Shown in pieces: positions 7,676 through 14,834 of a stretch of 37,409 nucleotides of DNA. The stretch's first letter is position 1; the number at the start of each line of letters is the position of its first letter. Source of the DNA: a virus; IMG/VR virus record IMGVR_UViG_3300009370_002433, positions 1 through 37,409 of that record. One strand, given 5' to 3'. The notes below the pieces were generated by a model. That model ran no database searches. It was given only the letters and a program-made list of their open reading frames with translations, and was not told where the DNA came from. The position numbers were made by a program, and so were the translations under genes.

Positions 7676-8880
7676 CAAAGACCCTCTCCGGTTTTTACTT
7701 CTATGTCAAGATCCTCTTCGTTTTTTACTTCTATTTCTTCTAAGTCATCAGCATCTTCTCTATGAATGGCCAACTGGTACTTCGACAGATAATCTTCCAC
7801 TTGCTCTTTCGATTCGGCGCCAATCAAAGACGGACATCGATATAAAACATCTTCAGGGATATCGTTACGAGCCATGCTGCTTCTGAATTTAATCTCTTCA
7901 CCAGCAGCCCAAGGTTCCTTGACAGTAAAACTCCCTTTGCCGCTCACATCGATTCTCTCAGACACGATTAAAGTGTTCAAAAGACCAGAAAGAGGGTTTA
8001 TCCCACGATCAAAATAAAGTTGAACATTTTCGGTTTCCACAAAAGGACGAAAAGTTTTATTTTTCATATTCTTAATCTTCATATTAATGCCGACAATAGA
8101 CCCGATCTTTTTATTTTCAATCTTCTTTTGAGTCTGTGTTCTAATACGACATGAAGCATAAAAAGGCAACGCATTGCCGCCACCGCCTGTCGTCTCAGGG
8201 TTCCCAAACATAACACCTATTTTTGAACGAGTCTGATTAATCACAACCATCGTTGCGTTCTGTTCTTCCAATATAGGAGTCAACTTTCTAAACTCCCGAC
8301 TACAAATCTTGGCACGTTCGCCAGGTTGTTCCTTGCCGCCAACAATTCTCTTCCAATCAGCATCTGTGTAATCTTCAGGAAGCTCAATTTCCCTATATTC
8401 TCTAGCACTAGGAGACACGCTGATAGAGTCATATACGATTACTATAGGAACATCTATGCCTTTAACCTCTCTCACCTTCTTGATAACTGTATAGACTTTA
8501 TTGAAAACTTCCTCTAACGTCTGCGGCGTGTATCTGATAACCTTAGAAACATCTACATGACTAGCCGATTGTACAAAATCTTTATTTATAGTATTTTCAC
8601 AATCTAAATATATTGGAAAACCACCAAGCTTCTGACACCCACGAATAACATTGGTGGCAATAAGAGACTTTCCTGACGAGGCCGGACCATATATCTCTGT
8701 AAGTCTGCCGCCGGGAACTCCGCCATTTATGAATCTGCCACTGCAAACAAAGTTAACTGCCAGGTTCCCAGTGTCCACAAAATATTTAATGCTGTCTATG
8801 TCATCTAGAACACTGCCACCAGTATCCGCAGCAAGTTCTGCAAACAAGTCTTCAGCACCTTTTTTACTCTTCTTCGCCAT
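7675..8880 (-). CDS. uvsX: UvsX/RecA-like recombinase
   Basis: A 401-residue RecA-family strand-exchange protein. Walker A is GPASSGKS (about residues 65-72). A Walker-B-like VIVYDSISVS, an MVVINQTRSKIG segment and a DNA-binding loop 2 region with GGGGNALPFYASCRIRT follow. The acidic C-terminal tail is typical of UvsX. In T4, UvsX with gp32 and UvsY drives recombination-dependent replication; here gp32 lies just upstream. The start has GGTGAG ahead of it, and the gene overlaps the end of the zinc-ribbon gene by 17 bp. Confidence 0.93.
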   Translation of the reverse strand: MAKKSKKGAEDLFAELAADTGGSVLDDIDSIKYFVDTGNLAVNFVCSGRFINGGVPGGRLTEIYGPASSGKSLIATNVIRGCQKLGGFPIYLDCENTINKDFVQSASHVDVSKVIRYTPQTLEEVFNKVYTVIKKVREVKGIDVPIVIVYDSISVSPSAREYREIELPEDYTDADWKRIVGGKEQPGERAKICSREFRKLTPILEEQNATMVVINQTRSKIGVMFGNPETTGGGGNALPFYASCRIRTQTQKKIENKKIGSIVGINMKIKNMKNKTFRPFVETENVQLYFDRGINPLSGLLNTLIVSERIDVSGKGSFTVKEPWAAGEEIKFRSSMARNDIPEDVLYRCPSLIGAESKEQVEDYLSKYQLAIHREDADDLEEIEVKNEEDLDIEVKTGEGL

Positions 8881-9067
8881 TTATTATCTCACCCAAATTA
8901 TCAATAATAGAAACATAACGACTACAATCAGGACAGGGTTTAATTGGATTAAAACCCAAGTCGTCTAAAGGAATCCAATATGTTTTATTGTTCTGACATA
9001 TAAAACAAAACTTTTCAATCAGACAAAGTCCATTTTTCATCCCCAAAACAAGATAATCTTCAGCCAT
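8864..9067 (-). CDS. Small zinc-ribbon-like protein
   Basis: A 67-residue protein with two CxxC pairs, CFIC and CPDC, about 28 residues apart, the layout of a small zinc ribbon. The start at 9067 (MAEDYL) is preferred because AGGGGG lies 8 bp upstream. An ATG at 9094 would add nine residues but has no ribosome site. It overlaps the uvsX start and lies downstream of gp32, after a strong terminator. A role in replication or transcription is guessed from position only. Confidence 0.65.
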   Translation of the reverse strand: MAEDYLVLGMKNGLCLIEKFCFICQNNKTYWIPLDDLGFNPIKPCPDCSRYVSIIDNLGEIINGEEE

Positions 9068-9136
9068 TGCATTCGCCCCCTGCCAACAAGACATTCAAAT
9101 TATATCTTAATTTAAAAATAAAACAATATTAAAAAA

Positions 9137-9186
9137 TGCCTGTAGCAAGCACGGAGGTGACGCCCCCAATGTTCTTGCTACAGGCA
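9137..9186 (-). terminator. Intrinsic terminator after gp32
   Basis: TGCCTGTAGCAAG (9137-9149) pairs with CTTGCTACAGGCA (9174-9186), a 13-bp perfect stem followed on the minus strand by TTTTTT. The 24-nt loop holds a second small stem (GGGGG against CCTCC with one G-U pair, read on the minus strand), so the hairpin is larger than usual. It lies 22 bp after the gp32 stop. Confidence 0.85.
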
Positions 9187-9208
9187 TAATTATCTCAAAA
9201 ACAAGTTT

Positions 9209-10216
9209 TTAGCCCAAACTTCTTAACTCTTTAAGAAAGTCATCATCGGCCAAAACCTCATCATCCCCATCGTCAGATGCTGCTTTCGCTTCATCCTCCG
9301 ACGAGCTAGATTCTTCCACATCAAAGGGCGGCGACTCAACCTTTTTAGTCTCTACCCCCTCTTGTGCCTTCATTGAATCCGGCACGGGAAGAGTGGTGGT
9401 TGGCGACCCTTCAAGCTTGAATTCTGAAGGGTCAAACCCGCCTTCGGCACTCTCCTGAGCCACCCCAAGGAACACCTTTAATTCCTGCTTAAGTTCATCT
9501 TCTGTTTTTAAGTTTCGAAGAGAAGCAAGATCATGAAGGCCAGAAAGCCATTCTTTCGCACTGTCTTTAGTGCCAAGAGGGGAAGGCTCAAGAAACTTGG
9601 ATTCGTTATAATTAGGATAAGATTGAGATCCTGATTTTCTCATTCTCTTAATCAATTTAAAATCACGACCTTCCACCAAGTCACTAATGTCGCCCAACGG
9701 AGACTCGCCAAGTTCCTCATCGCCCACAATAGCACGAATGATCATTTTGTGAACAGTCTTGCCACATGAAAAAATCTTAGGACCAACATTTTCCTCAGTC
9801 TCTCCATTGGCCCCAATTTGAGAACGCACTATGACATTGTAATAGTATCTCTCAATCGGCTTAATAGAACGAGCCTTAGTTTGAAGGGCATCTGCTTCAT
9901 CAGCACTAACACCATCCTTCTCAGACTCTCTCCACAACCAATTATAATATTCACAAACTGGACATTTTCCGAGCCATCTAGCACCTTGAAGTTCTCTCGG
10001 ACAATGAACATTACGACCACTCATCCGGTGTGTTCTAGTTGCACAATAAAAACTAGAACCCTTAGAGGGTGGTAAAAATCTCAAGGTGACAGCACCATTC
10101 CCTTCAGGCATACGAACAAAATTATTTAAAAAATTGTTGCTGTTCTGCCCATCGGCTGAAAGCCGACTGGATTCTTGGTTGATGTCGCCAATGTTTAGTT
10201 TTTCATAGTTACTCAT
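9209..10216 (-). CDS. gp32-like single-stranded DNA-binding protein
   Basis: A 335-residue homologue of T4 gp32, which coats single-stranded DNA and recruits UvsX and helicase. A zinc-binding region is visible near residues 58-88 (C58, H63, H71, C72, C85, C88, ending CPVC), followed by an OB-fold core. The C-terminal tail is strongly acidic (SSSEDEAKAASDDGDDEV and following), the part that contacts partners in T4. The ATG has GAGGTAA upstream. The gene is followed by a strong terminator and preceded by an unusual 91-nt leader that may be used for autoregulation, as in T4. Confidence 0.9.
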   Translation of the reverse strand: MSNYEKLNIGDINQESSRLSADGQNSNNFLNNFVRMPEGNGAVTLRFLPPSKGSSFYCATRTHRMSGRNVHCPRELQGARWLGKCPVCEYYNWLWRESEKDGVSADEADALQTKARSIKPIERYYYNVIVRSQIGANGETEENVGPKIFSCGKTVHKMIIRAIVGDEELGESPLGDISDLVEGRDFKLIKRMRKSGSQSYPNYNESKFLEPSPLGTKDSAKEWLSGLHDLASLRNLKTEDELKQELKVFLGVAQESAEGGFDPSEFKLEGSPTTTLPVPDSMKAQEGVETKKVESPPFDVEESSSSEDEAKAASDDGDDEVLADDDFLKELRSLG

Positions 10217-10307
10217 GTTTGTTACCTCGTTTAAAAAGTTAAAAAGTTTGTTTGCTCAGTTCAGTCTAGTTATCAGTTTCTTTCAAGTCAAGTTCAAGAA
10301 TCGGTTT
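10217..10307 (-). promoter_or_regulatory. gp32 mRNA leader, candidate translational operator
   Basis: This 91-nt untranslated stretch before gp32 contains repeated short units: AACTTGACTTG; a run of ACTGA/ACTAGA copies; then two TTTTTAA copies just before the GAGG ribosome site. In T4 the gp32 leader has a pseudoknot followed by unstructured U/A repeats to which gp32 binds to repress its own translation. The arrangement here is similar, but I could not establish a pseudoknot by eye. Confidence 0.4.
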
Positions 10308-10940
10308 TTAATCACCTCCTTTAGATTCTTTTTTAGAAGACTCTTTTTGTTCACCAATCTTTTCGTATGTGATATCTACAACTTCGCCAACACTATTCCC
10401 GCCCTGCACCATCGAAGCCTTCACAGGCTTAACGTTTTCACTAGGCATTGGAGGGTAATTAGTTGGGTCTGTTATAGAATTTTCCTCATATTCTTTTTTC
10501 GCTTTCTCTTTAAGATACTCCATCTTTTCTTCCATAGTTACCAATCCAGCATCCAGAAATTCCTGATTAAGATCTTCCCGACCAGATTGTTCAGAAAAAT
10601 ATTGATCTTCAAGAGCCTTAAGAATTTCTAAATTATGTTTTAATTTATCTACAATTTTTTCATCTCTTTCTTCAGCAGAAATATTCACTGAAGAATTAGC
10701 ATCTTCTACCATTTTCTCTACTCCATTAAAATCTTCTAAAACATCGTCCACATCTTCTGGTTGTACCTTTCTTAAAGGAGTTTGTCTCTCACGATATTTC
10801 CATTCAAGCCTTTCAATTTCTTTTTTCTGTTTAGCGTCTGCTCTAATTGCCTTCCGACGTGAGAGAACACGTTCTTTCGCTTTTTCTTTTCTTTTTCGCT
10901 CTTTTGCGATTTGCTTTTTATTTTTCTGTTTTTTTACCAT
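10308..10940 (-). CDS. Highly charged, coiled-coil-like hypothetical protein
   Basis: A 210-residue protein with a very basic N-terminus (MVKKQKNKKQIAKERKRKEK) and then long Glu/Lys-rich helices of coiled-coil character (about residues 45-150). The C-terminus is a flexible Pro/Ser/Lys tail. No enzyme motif. It lies directly upstream of gp32 and 4 bp downstream of the 241-aa gene. Its last codons (encoding ESKGGD) contain a near-perfect Shine-Dalgarno sequence at 10311-10322 with no start codon at normal spacing. Confidence 0.7.
   Translation of the reverse strand: MVKKQKNKKQIAKERKRKEKAKERVLSRRKAIRADAKQKKEIERLEWKYRERQTPLRKVQPEDVDDVLEDFNGVEKMVEDANSSVNISAEERDEKIVDKLKHNLEILKALEDQYFSEQSGREDLNQEFLDAGLVTMEEKMEYLKEKAKKEYEENSITDPTNYPPMPSENVKPVKASMVQGGNSVGEVVDITYEKIGEQKESSKKESKGGD
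10311..10322 (-). promoter_or_regulatory. Orphan near-perfect Shine-Dalgarno sequence
   Basis: AAAGGAGGTGAT on the minus strand matches the 16S rRNA anti-Shine-Dalgarno over 11 bases, longer than any true ribosome site I saw in this window. The next gene start (gp32, 10216) is about 95 nt away and has its own GAGG. No ATG, GTG or TTG with a meaningful frame lies at normal spacing. It may act as a ribosome standby or pausing site. Confidence 0.5.
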
Positions 10941-10944
10941 TAAA

Positions 10945-11670
10945 TTACCCCCTTAAATCAGGCATATCTGAAGAAACTGCACCTTGCCAATTAAGCTGAG
11001 TGCCAGCAGCAGCAGAAGAATTGGGATTTTCAAAACCTTTTAAAGTCGCATCAGATGCAAAATGTTTATCATTAATATCTCTCTTTCTCCCATTGTCATC
11101 TAATACCGTATAGATCATTCCATACATCAGCCCTCGCTGATCTGGGGTTTCTTTATAAATGTCATAAAGATTTCCAACAGTAAAAGCATAGCCACGGCGA
11201 TGGCACTCCTGAACTAGCCCAGGAATTTCAGGATTAAAATATTCCTTCCTCAATGGTTTGCCCAAATTCTCTACCTCCGGTAATTTTGCCGGAGGGGAAG
11301 AAACCGCTTTAATCTCTTCGCCTGTTCTACGATCAGGTACAACCTCGTCAACCTCGTCAACCTCGTCAACCTCGTCAACCTCTTCAACAATAGCTTGAGA
11401 AACAGAATCAAAATTAAATTTTCTATTCTTTATGACAATACCGCCCTTAGACTCTCTAAAACTAATTTCCTTTTTAACAAATTCTACAATTTCAACATTA
11501 ACAACCCAAATGTCTCTTCTGGCTAATTGCCTTATAATGGCTGACGCAACTGCATCCAACGACGTATCATCAAAAGATTTTCCAACTCGTTTTGTAAACG
11601 TCTTAGCATCATCAGTGTCATACCCTGACTCGGTTTTATCATGATAATGATATTTTACTTCATAACCCAT
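10945..11670 (-). CDS. Hypothetical protein with a VDE tandem repeat
   Basis: A 241-residue protein in two parts joined by an acidic linker. The N-terminal part (1-95) has strand/helix segments ending GGIVIKNRKFNF. The linker (about 96-110) is a run of Val-Asp-Glu units. The C-terminal part (about 125-240) includes HRRGYAFTVGNLYDIYKETP. No family recognised. It lies between the methyltransferase-like gene (4 bp) and the coiled-coil gene (4 bp) in one tight unit leading to gp32, so a role near replication is possible but unproven. Confidence 0.7.
   Translation of the reverse strand: MGYEVKYHYHDKTESGYDTDDAKTFTKRVGKSFDDTSLDAVASAIIRQLARRDIWVVNVEIVEFVKKEISFRESKGGIVIKNRKFNFDSVSQAIVEEVDEVDEVDEVDEVVPDRRTGEEIKAVSSPPAKLPEVENLGKPLRKEYFNPEIPGLVQECHRRGYAFTVGNLYDIYKETPDQRGLMYGMIYTVLDDNGRKRDINDKHFASDATLKGFENPNSSAAAGTQLNWQGAVSSDMPDLRG
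11341..11385 (-). repeat. 9-bp tandem repeat inside a gene
   Basis: The unit AACCTCGTC (plus strand) occurs five times in a row; the last copy has one change. It encodes the Val-Asp-Glu linker. Such repeats can change copy number by slippage without breaking the frame. Confidence 0.9.
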
Positions 11671-11674
11671 AATT

Positions 11675-12304
11675 TTACTTCTTCACTATCCCAACACCAT
11701 AACGTGTTTTTAAAAAAATCGGGTCTCTATTATTGCCTTTGCAAAAATCTACTAAAGCATCCCCTGCTGGTTTATGAGAGTTTACATAATCCATAACTAC
11801 TAAGCCCTCATGAGAAACATTTGACCAAACATAGTCAAGATAAGTTCTGTGTGTGTCATAGCTCTCTTCTTCATTGATTATAACTAAATCCCAATTTTTA
11901 TAAGAAAGTTTATCAACAAAAACATCATCCAGCACTGACCCCACATAAAAATCCATCAAACCCTTATAACTCTGTTTTATATTGGCTTTCGCCAAACGAG
12001 GGGAATAAAACACCTCAGGTTTATTCTGAAAAGCAAAAAAGTAATCAACAGTAGAACAAGATTTAAAAAATGATCCACTAAACAACCCTAATCTAAATCC
12101 CATCTCCACAACTGTCTTTGGTTTAACATATTTTCCTAAATAATAATAAAATGGAACAAATAAAGGATCGCTATATGCTGGGGTTCTCCTAGACGCCTCG
12201 TCAATAAATCGGAAACCATTCATCAACACTCTAGAACTAATTAACTGCTTCTTGAGATCAGAATTAATATTATCTTCTAACTTATCTAGGTCTACTTTGT
12301 CCAT
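11675..12304 (-). CDS. Class I methyltransferase-like protein
   Basis: A 209-residue protein with the Rossmann layout of class I SAM-dependent methyltransferases. KTVVEMGFRLGLFSGSFFKS (about residues 63-82) is a diverged motif I, WDLVIINEEESYDTHR (about 138-153) fits the strand and acidic turn of motif IV, and a GLVVMDYVNSHK strand follows. Substrate unknown. The glycine pattern of motif I is weak, so SAM binding is not certain. A good hairpin terminator lies just upstream, after hsp20, so this gene may begin a new transcript. Confidence 0.6.
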   Translation of the reverse strand: MDKVDLDKLEDNINSDLKKQLISSRVLMNGFRFIDEASRRTPAYSDPLFVPFYYYLGKYVKPKTVVEMGFRLGLFSGSFFKSCSTVDYFFAFQNKPEVFYSPRLAKANIKQSYKGLMDFYVGSVLDDVFVDKLSYKNWDLVIINEEESYDTHRTYLDYVWSNVSHEGLVVMDYVNSHKPAGDALVDFCKGNNRDPIFLKTRYGVGIVKK

Positions 12305-12318
12305 ACCATTATAAAAGT

Positions 12319-12350
12319 GAGGCTACGCCGGATTTCTCCAGCGTAGCCTC
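12319..12350 (-). terminator. Hairpin terminator after hsp20
   Basis: GAGGCTACGC (12319-12328) and GCGTAGCCTC (12341-12350) form a perfect 10-bp GC-rich stem with a 12-nt loop. On the minus strand ACTTTTAT follows. It lies 29 bp after the hsp20 stop. Confidence 0.75.
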
Positions 12351-12379
12351 TATTAAAATCCCAATAAATCAATATTGGG

Positions 12380-12868
12380 TCAACCCTGATCATCTAATCT
12401 TTTAATAGATATCTTCTTAGTCTCAGGACCAACCTTTACAGGTTCATATACCCATTTTAACTCTAATATGCCATTCTTGAGAGTTGCATCAGGGTCTCCT
12501 TTTAATTCATCAGGTAGCACAATCGCTCTAGAAAAAGAAGATCTGCGTAGCTCCTTCAAATGATAATTACTCTCTTCTGACTCATAGTCATCAGACATTT
12601 TCCCACTGATTTTCAAAATCCGAGTCTTATTTTGATCTTCAGTAACCTCCACACTTATATCATCTTCTGTCAATCCGGGCACAGAAACTTGAAAAGTGTA
12701 CTCATTACCCGTAGAAAATATATCCATTTTGGGGTAATTGACTCTGGCCTTTAAAGAGCTTTTAGCTTTTCCAAAGTCTGAAAAGAAATCATCAAAGAGT
12801 TGATTGAAATGTTGCTCGAAGGGGAAAATTAAATCCCCTCTATTTGGAATTAAACTTCTCACGTTCAT
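12380..12868 (-). CDS. Small heat-shock protein (Hsp20/alpha-crystallin)
   Basis: A 162-residue ATP-independent chaperone. The alpha-crystallin domain covers about residues 45-150, from YTFQVSVPGLTEDDISVEV to the SFSRAIVLPDEL segment and the LKNGILELKW strand typical of the family. A C-terminal K-x-I-x-I (KISIK) resembles the I-x-I oligomer anchor. The start at 12868 (MNVRSLIPN) is chosen for AAAGGAG 8 bp upstream; the frame extends 19 codons further without a ribosome site. Hsp20 genes are common in T4-like cyanophages and are thought to help virion assembly. Confidence 0.92.
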   Translation of the reverse strand: MNVRSLIPNRGDLIFPFEQHFNQLFDDFFSDFGKAKSSLKARVNYPKMDIFSTGNEYTFQVSVPGLTEDDISVEVTEDQNKTRILKISGKMSDDYESEESNYHLKELRRSSFSRAIVLPDELKGDPDATLKNGILELKWVYEPVKVGPETKKISIKRLDDQG

Positions 12869-12966
12869 AGTAATTCTCCTTTCTTTAAAATACCACTGCA
12901 AAGCATGAGGTGTTGATTTAGTCACATAATGTGTCCCAAATCTATACTATATATTATAATAACAAC

Positions 12967-12974
12967 CATAAATA
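12967..12974 (+). promoter_or_regulatory. Late-promoter-like CATAAATA
   Basis: CATAAATA differs by one base from the T4 late consensus TATAAATA. It ends 25 bp before the first ATG of the plus-strand cassette at 13000, nearly the same spacing as the perfect match before the gene at 33556. Supported by position rather than by sequence alone. Confidence 0.4.
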
Positions 12975-12999
12975 ATTTAAAGTCAAACTAAGGATTATC

Positions 13000-13587
13000 A
13001 TGGAATTTAAAAACTGGTTTGGAAAACAAGATGCAGAAGTAGATGAATCTGAAATAGATCGTTTATATGATAAAGCACATATATCTGTAGAACTGGTGCG
13101 TGAATACAAACCAGAATTATTAAATAATATATCTACAATCGCAAATTTAGCCAGCGGAGCTTATGGGCTTTATAATTCAGGTGAAAATAAAAAAGTTCTA
13201 CCTACAAATGCTAAATTCATTTTTGATCAAAAACATATAGATCCAAATACCATCGACTTACTGCCTAAGTCTGTTATTAAACAACAGTTCCCTGAAATAG
13301 ATGAAAAACGAATTAAAGAAAGTGACACTATTCACGTCAACATAAATCGAATAGTTAAAGAATCAAAAACCGATTGGGATGCTGTTTTACAAATAGCAGC
13401 AACCATAATTCACGAATCCACACATGAAATGGAACGAGAAGAAACTGGCCAAACCAGCGAAGTAGGGCCACAAAGAGCCGAAAGAGAATTCATGAACTGG
13501 GCTAAACAAAATATGAAAAGAATTCAGGACAAATATCCTGAACTAAAAGGACAAGAAGATGGACTTCAAAAAATATCTGTTAATTAG
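13000..13587 (+). CDS. HExxH zincin-like protein with capsid-targeting-like N-terminus
   Basis: A 195-residue protein with the zinc-metalloprotease motif HESTH (residues 138-142) at the end of a helix (VLQIAATIIHESTHEME). Acidic residues near 160 could be the third ligand. Protease activity is therefore plausible, but the motif is short and the family is not recognised. The N-terminus MEFKNWFGKQ fits the F-x-x-[W/Y] motif shared by nearby proteins. It is first of four overlapping plus-strand genes. A possible late promoter lies 25 bp upstream, and the ribosome site AAGGA is good. Confidence 0.7.
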   Translation: MEFKNWFGKQDAEVDESEIDRLYDKAHISVELVREYKPELLNNISTIANLASGAYGLYNSGENKKVLPTNAKFIFDQKHIDPNTIDLLPKSVIKQQFPEIDEKRIKESDTIHVNINRIVKESKTDWDAVLQIAATIIHESTHEMEREETGQTSEVGPQRAEREFMNWAKQNMKRIQDKYPELKGQEDGLQKISVN

Positions 13588-14008
13588 CGAAAGCATAGAA
13601 ATTGGCAACCGAACTCTGCCTGAGAGCGAATTAAACTTTTCATTCGTGCGCAGCAGTGGCCCCGGTGGACAAAAAGTAAACAAGACGGCCTCAAAAGCTG
13701 TTCTATCTTGGCACGTCAAAAGTAGCGTTATATGGGGTAGCAACCAAGAAGCACTAAGCCGATTTTTATCAGCCAACAAAACAAGTAATAAAGGACACTT
13801 CCGTGCCGATTGCCAAGAACAAAGAAGCCAAGGGCAAAATAAAGAAGCATGCATCAATAAGCTAAAAAGAGCAATTGAAGAAGCATTAAAAGAACCAGTA
13901 GAAAGACAAACGACCGCCCCAACCACTAGCTCAGTTGAAAAAAGAATTGGAAAGAAAAAACAGCGGTCACAAAGAAAATCTGAACGAAGGCAAAAGTGGA
14001 ACTACTAA
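13559..14008 (+). CDS. ArfB/YaeJ-like ribosome-rescue peptidyl-tRNA hydrolase
   Basis: A 149-residue release-factor-domain protein. GPGGQKVNKTASKAVL (residues 34-49) holds the catalytic GGQ that hydrolyses peptidyl-tRNA. The basic C-terminus (SSVEKRIGKKKQRSQRKSER) matches the tail that ArfB inserts into the empty mRNA channel of stalled ribosomes. Aligned with E. coli ArfB from memory, the GGQ is ten residues further from the start. The extra N-terminal residues (MDFKKYLLISES) look like a capsid-targeting sequence, including I-S-E before Ser, a possible prohead-protease site. The start overlaps the upstream gene by 29 bp and has AAAGGA upstream. Confidence 0.88.
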   Translation: MDFKKYLLISESIEIGNRTLPESELNFSFVRSSGPGGQKVNKTASKAVLSWHVKSSVIWGSNQEALSRFLSANKTSNKGHFRADCQEQRSQGQNKEACINKLKRAIEEALKEPVERQTTAPTTSSVEKRIGKKKQRSQRKSERRQKWNY

Positions 14009-14283
14009 ACTTCAAGCAATACCTAGAAGCCGGATCAAACATAGGAGACACCGGAGGCGGTTCACACTATGACCAAGGACTGATATACACTGGCAGTGGA
14101 AGTTATATGCCGCCAGAAGAAGCCGCTCGAAGACAAGCACACAACGCAGGCATCCCTTTCCCAACACCTCTGACACCGGATGTTCAACAATTTTATCCTG
14201 AGCCAACTACAATAAATTTACAAAAAAAAAGAAAGCTCAAAGTCAAGAAAAGGAATAAAGAAAGAAAGTTGGGAAAATCATGA
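13996..14283 (+). CDS. Small protein with basic tail and capsid-targeting-like N-terminus
   Basis: A 95-residue protein beginning at a GTG with GAAGG upstream (MELLNFKQYLEAGSN). A Gly-rich middle is followed by a Pro-rich segment and a strongly basic tail rich in Lys and Arg, suited to binding nucleic acid. NFKQYLEAG resembles the motif of the neighbouring gene products. The start overlaps the ArfB-like gene by 13 bp and the end overlaps the next gene by ATGA, so the four genes are translationally coupled. A small DNA-associated head protein is a reasonable inference. Confidence 0.65.
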   Translation: MELLNFKQYLEAGSNIGDTGGGSHYDQGLIYTGSGSYMPPEEAARRQAHNAGIPFPTPLTPDVQQFYPEPTTINLQKKRKLKVKKRNKERKLGKS

Positions 14284-14834
14284 AAACATTTTTAGAATAT
14301 CATAAAGAACAAGAAATTAAAGAATTTTCCCAATGGTTAGAATTTCAAGGTTACGATCCGCAAACACTAGATCTAGAATCACTATTAGAAGCTGGTACGT
14401 GGGAAAAAGTTAAAAAGTGGGGCAAAGGAGCCGCTTTAGCTGGAGTTTTAGGAGCCGCTGCACTTGGAGGAATGACCCCAGGTGATTCAGATGCCCCATC
14501 AAAACAACCACAAACTCAATCTCAATCTCAAGAAGCTGAAGATGGGGTCACGGTTAAAGGGGACACTATCACAGTCCGCTTCTCCCATAAAAATATGAAC
14601 TACAGTCAAGCCAAAGCTCTTGACATGCTTGCTAAACATCTAAAAACAGATCAGATACCTGCTGGCCATACATCGGGCACAAAAAAAGGAGATGACGGAC
14701 TTTGGCATACTACAGTTGAATTATCAAAAAGCGGACAAGAAAATGCCGCAGCAGCACGTTCAGGAATGGGCGGTTCAAGTAACATCGTAAAACCATTACC
14801 CAGCGGACAAATTTCTCCTGACGCTGATCTATAA
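14280..14834 (+). CDS. Hypothetical protein with capsid-targeting-like N-terminus and hydrophobic segment
   Basis: A 184-residue protein. The N-terminus MKTFLEYHKEQEIKEFSQWL closely resembles the T4 internal-protein leader. A possible prohead-protease site L-L-E before Ala-Gly lies at residues 35-38. A Gly/Ala-rich hydrophobic stretch (GAALAGVLGAAALGG, about 48-62) follows, then a Gln/Ser linker and a compact C-terminal domain (about 85-150). Function unknown. It is last in the plus-strand cassette, and its stop overlaps the stop of the convergent beta-helix gene. Confidence 0.7.
   Translation: MKTFLEYHKEQEIKEFSQWLEFQGYDPQTLDLESLLEAGTWEKVKKWGKGAALAGVLGAAALGGMTPGDSDAPSKQPQTQSQSQEAEDGVTVKGDTITVRFSHKNMNYSQAKALDMLAKHLKTDQIPAGHTSGTKKGDDGLWHTTVELSKSGQENAAAARSGMGGSSNIVKPLPSGQISPDADL

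Noticed and set aside
8583-8590. TATAAATA on the minus strand
   Set aside because: Internal to uvsX and far from any gene start on that strand.
10215-10631. Plus-strand frame of 138 codons rich in Phe
   Set aside because: Antisense to the coiled-coil gene and the gp32 leader; the Phe/Leu-rich product reflects Lys/Glu codons on the other strand.
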